A DNA stretch of 64,000 nt from Leptolyngbya ohadii IS1. Lineage in GTDB: Bacteria; Cyanobacteriota; Cyanobacteriia; Elainellales; Elainellaceae. The notes under the pieces were generated by a model. That model did not search any database and had not been told where the DNA came from. It worked only from the letters and a program-made list of their open reading frames with translations. Every line of letters starts with the position of its first letter. The stretch's first letter is position 1. Both the position numbers and the translations under genes were made by a program. This document shows, piece after piece, positions 61,561-64,000 of this stretch. The stretch spans positions 2,261,080 to 2,325,079 of the forward strand of contig NZ_NKFP01000006.1 in the NCBI RefSeq assembly GCF_002215035.1. Direction: 5' to 3'.

Positions 61561-62508
61561 ATGAACTTCAGCACCCTACTTCCCACCTTTATCATTACCC
61601 TGCGCGAAGGGGTTGAGGCTGCGCTAGTGGTCGGCATTGTGCTGGCTTGTCTGGCAAAGGCGAAGCAGTCTCGCTTAAATAAGTGGGTGTTTCTGGGGAT
61701 TGGGGCGGGAATAGGCGCAAGTGCAGTGATCGCCGTGCTGTTTGGCTGGCTGATTCAGCTTTTGGGGGCAGCGAGTCCGGCGGCAGAACCTCTGATGGAA
61801 GGCATTTTTAGCCTCGTTGCGGTCGTTCTGCTGAGCTGGATGCTGATCTGGATGACAAAACAAGCCCGATCGCTGAAAACCAATCTGGAGCAGGGCGTTT
61901 CGGCGGCACTGGTGAGCGGAGCCAGTTCTGCCTGGGCAATTTTTAGCCTGATTTTCTTTGCCGTCCTGCGCGAAGGGTTTGAAACTGTCGTCTTCATTGC
62001 CGCCAAATTTCAGGAGGGGATTTTTCCCACGCTGGGGGCGATCGGCGGATTATTTGTCGCGTCGGGAATTGGCGTACTGCTGTTTAAGTTTGGCGTCAGG
62101 CTGAACCTGAAACGGTTCTTTCAAATTATGGGGGTGCTGCTGCTGCTGCTGGTTGCCGGACTCATGGTAACGGCTCTGGGTCATTTTGATGTGGTGATGC
62201 AAACCCTTGCCAGTCAAAACCGCGCCTCGGAATCCCTCTGTTTTTACTACGAACACTTTACCCGCGTGCATTCCTGCGTGTTGGGTCCCACAGTCTGGGA
62301 CCTGGCAAAAGTGTTACCGGACGATCGCTTCCCGGGACTGCTGCTGAGTGCGCTGTTTGGCTATACGCAGCACCTTTATCAAGTACAGGCGATCGTGTAT
62401 GTGCTGTTTCTGGTGACGATCGGCAGCATTTATTTCCAGAGTTTGGGCGGGCGGGTCTTCTTTCCCAGGCTAAATTTGAGACGGAAAGGCAGCAGCGCAC
62501 GCAGCTAA
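61561..62508 (+). CDS. FTR1 family iron permease
   Basis: Inner-membrane Fe permease of the FTR1/EfeU family, 315 residues with seven or so hydrophobic segments. It carries the two essential R-E-x-x-E motifs: TLREGVEAALVVGIVLACLA (about 13-32) and VLREGFETVVFIAAKFQEG (about 136-154). In FTR1 systems Fe(II) is oxidised and the Fe(III) is moved through these motifs. The multicopper oxidase two genes upstream would supply the oxidation and the lipoprotein the binding step. Confidence 0.93.
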   Translation: MNFSTLLPTFIITLREGVEAALVVGIVLACLAKAKQSRLNKWVFLGIGAGIGASAVIAVLFGWLIQLLGAASPAAEPLMEGIFSLVAVVLLSWMLIWMTKQARSLKTNLEQGVSAALVSGASSAWAIFSLIFFAVLREGFETVVFIAAKFQEGIFPTLGAIGGLFVASGIGVLLFKFGVRLNLKRFFQIMGVLLLLLVAGLMVTALGHFDVVMQTLASQNRASESLCFYYEHFTRVHSCVLGPTVWDLAKVLPDDRFPGLLLSALFGYTQHLYQVQAIVYVLFLVTIGSIYFQSLGGRVFFPRLNLRRKGSSARS

Positions 62509-62527
62509 ATAGCTAGAGTCACTGTTT

Positions 62528-62693
62528 TGGGTAGAGCTGTTCTGGGTAGAGCTGTTCTGGGTAGAGCAACAGTTTAGAGTAACGATTTTAAGCAAAAATT
62601 GGACAAATCGTTCAAGTAGACAAAGCTAGACAAGCAGAACTCAAAAACAGGATTAGACAAACGAAATCAGACAAACGAAATTAGACAAACGAA
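62528..62693. repeat. Two tandem repeat arrays (15-bp and 14-bp) between FTR1 and RTX genes
   Basis: Array 1: TGGGTAGAGCTGTTC at 62528-62542 and 62543-62557 plus a partial third to 62567. Array 2: ATTAGACAAACGAA (62652-62665), ATCAGACAAACGAA (62666-62679), ATTAGACAAACGAA (62680-62693). The last unit of array 2 contains the stop codon and final codons of the RTX gene. Confidence 0.92.
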
Positions 62694-63364
62694 AAATTGC
62701 GGGTAGCCAAATTCACGGAAGCGGCGTTGACGCCTTCCAGAACTGCAATCAGTTCGCTGCTGGCTGTTCCCGTCGCTGGATCAACCTTACTCATATAAAT
62801 GCCTGTTCCCGTTGCGGTTGCACCAAGGACATAGCTGGTAGGCGCTCCGGCAAGCTGAATGCGATCGGCTTTCTTGAAGTCTTTGATCACTGCGTAGTCT
62901 GCTTCGCCTGCCGAGCTGTAGAAGGCTGTGCCTGCCTGTCCTAAAACGAAGGTGTCTTTGCCGTTGCCGCCGATTAGAATATCGACTTCAGGGACTGGGG
63001 CAGCCGGAACGGGAGTTGCGCTCGTCGTTTGAGCAGTTGCGGTTGTGGGCATTACATCTGGCACTGCGTTCATGCCAATCAGAATGTCGTTGCCGTTGCC
63101 ACCAATCAATTCATCGTTGCCCGCCTCGCCGTGCAGGATATCCTTGCCGTTGCCGCCGCTGATTTTGTCGTTGCCCAGTCCACCTTTAATCACTTCAGGC
63201 TTGTTGCCGCCCATTAGGATATCGTCCGCATCGGTCGGAACCAGCATCTCTTTGAGTTTGCCGCCCTTGCCTTGCCGATCTTTGGAATTGAGATCTTTAG
63301 AATTGAGATCCTTCAGCTCTTTGAGATCCTTGAATTTACCGCTGCCTTTACGCTGATTCTTCAT
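62681..63364 (-). CDS. RTX (hemolysin-type calcium-binding repeat) protein
   Basis: 227 residues. A Lys/Asp/Leu-rich start (KFKDLKELKDLNSKDLNSKD) is followed by nonapeptide GGxGxDxLx repeats at about 55-92 (GGLGNDKISGGNGKDILHGE, AGNDELIGGNGNDILIG), which coordinate Ca2+ in a beta roll. The C-terminal IGGNGKDTFVLGQAGTAFYS and IKDFKKADRIQLAG is the usual cap of secreted RTX proteins. No signal peptide, in line with type I secretion, but no secretion genes are nearby. Function unknown. Confidence 0.85.
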   Translation of the reverse strand: MKNQRKGSGKFKDLKELKDLNSKDLNSKDRQGKGGKLKEMLVPTDADDILMGGNKPEVIKGGLGNDKISGGNGKDILHGEAGNDELIGGNGNDILIGMNAVPDVMPTTATAQTTSATPVPAAPVPEVDILIGGNGKDTFVLGQAGTAFYSSAGEADYAVIKDFKKADRIQLAGAPTSYVLGATATGTGIYMSKVDPATGTASSELIAVLEGVNAASVNLATRNFSFV

Positions 63365-63826
63365 AAAAATGTCCTCATCGAATTTCTATCGCAATCAAAA
63401 TGATTGTTCGATGAGACAAATTTAATTCACGCTTTTGTCAATCAGGTTCGATAAAGGTACACAACTTTTGTTTATTGTTTCTATGAATTCGGCGAAGTCA
63501 GTCTGAGTAGAATCACAGAGATGCGTTCGCAATAATTTAAAGAATAGCGGGAACTTTTTCGAGATTAGAACGATTACTCAACGATTATTCACTAAAGCAA
63601 TCCCAATCTATAAAAATTGAGTTTCTTGCTGAAGCAAACTGGAAGAAATTACGGAGATTTTCGTTCTCTGCTCAACTTCTTCCTGGAGTAGAAACTACAG
63701 CGGATAGGACAGCGGCGAGGCTCCGCATCCAGCTCATATTAGCGGCAGAGCTGCCTCCGAGTCGTATCTAGGCTGAGCCTGGACACCAGAGTTAACCAGA
63801 GTTGAGAAGATTAGTAGACACCAAAT
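63365..63826. other. Non-coding region with a reversed CTGGTGTCC-family repeat
   Basis: 462 bp without a supportable gene. 63733-63790 is a reverse-oriented copy of the dispersed repeat found at 29065, 31191 and 35411 (reads CTGGTGTCCAGGCTCAGCC on the minus strand, then GCTCTGCCGC). The left part is AT-rich upstream sequence of the RTX gene. Confidence 0.6.
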
Positions 63827-64000
63827 TTATTGATTCTTCAAGCTCAAAAGCCCTTCTTCCTTCAGCTTTGGATCAAAGCGTACAGGCATTTTGACGCCCC
63901 GCTGTTCTAGCTGAATCATCACTTCTGCTTCTACGCGGCGGGCAATTTGCTTCAGAAGTTTTGTCCGCTCCAGGTCATCACTGGCGGCATAGGCGGACTG
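63827..64000 (-). CDS. C-terminal part of an unidentified protein (cut by window edge)
   Basis: The last 57 residues of a minus-strand gene whose start lies beyond base 64000. The visible part is helical and charged: DDLERTKLLKQIARRVEAEV, MIQLEQRGVKMPVRFDPKLK, ending LLSLKNQ. I do not recognise the family; the open frame to the edge, normal composition and a single stop support a real gene. Confidence 0.6.
   Translation of the reverse strand, partial: QSAYAASDDLERTKLLKQIARRVEAEVMIQLEQRGVKMPVRFDPKLKEEGLLSLKNQ

Overview
The window looks like a chromosomal segment of a filamentous or Leptolyngbya-like cyanobacterium. The evidence is the very high density of GCGATCGC/CGATCG octamers (HIP1-type), the rpsB-tsf-(acidic protein)-recG order, a cyanobacterial PCP_red mini-protein, a two- or three-S1-domain ribosomal S1 relative, pentapeptide-repeat proteins, and several families of short palindromic intergenic repeats. 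Species cannot be fixed from sequence alone.

Layout. 0.3-5.4 kb: glycerol/C3 metabolism (gpsA, glpK), a lipoprotein histidine phosphatase, a PCP_red/GNAT overlapping pair and a class II aldolase. 5.4-8.7 kb: a RecQ helicase and a glutathionyl-hydroquinone-reductase-type GST joined tail to head by a perfect 105-bp inverted duplication that removes the RecQ N-terminus, then an HU gene. 9.2-10.5 kb: an orphan ParA and a pentapeptide-repeat protein. 10.6-18.6 kb: a complete peptide/nickel-type ABC importer (two permeases, two tandem paralogous binding proteins, and a divergent fused double ATPase); the DppC-like permease has lost its N-terminus at a mosaic junction. 18.7-31 kb: SWIM-domain protein, secreted proteins, a CapA-like protein with an eroded active site, a mutarotase, an S1-domain protein, a lysozyme-like hydrolase, an intronless tRNA-Leu(UAA) and an SDR. 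31.4-37.4 kb: barrel-like protein, HD protein, PG-binding/SH3 protein, an old-yellow-enzyme gene with an internal deletion, YjbQ and a CLC channel with CBS domains. 38-44 kb: rpsB, tsf, acidic protein, recG. 44.06-45.0 kb: an intact IS5-family insertion sequence that needs a -1 frameshift. 45-53 kb: LprI-like protein, acetamidase/formamidase plus receptor-like partner, CDF metal exporter, glycosyltransferase, HtrA-type protease, ROK/polyphosphate glucokinase. 53.3-55.9 kb: a solitary Eco57I-type DNA methyltransferase.

55.9-62.5 kb is a metal-acquisition cluster: divergent znuCB and znuA around a Zur-type operator, then a Tat-exported two-domain multicopper oxidase, a lipoprotein that fuses a ComEA-like helix-hairpin-helix to a helical domain, and an FTR1 iron permease. 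I infer an oxidase-coupled iron uptake route next to the zinc importer. An RTX-repeat protein and a truncated gene close the window.

Two themes cut across the region. First, three gene breaks with template-switch-like footprints (about 7.2, 11.4 and 34.5 kb), which are either true rearrangements or assembly chimeras. Second, many short minisatellites with 12-16 bp periods, both just outside genes (9.1, 21.4, 47.9, 57.9, 62.5-62.7 kb) and in frame inside genes (three arrays of 15-bp units in the methyltransferase, one in the receptor-like gene).
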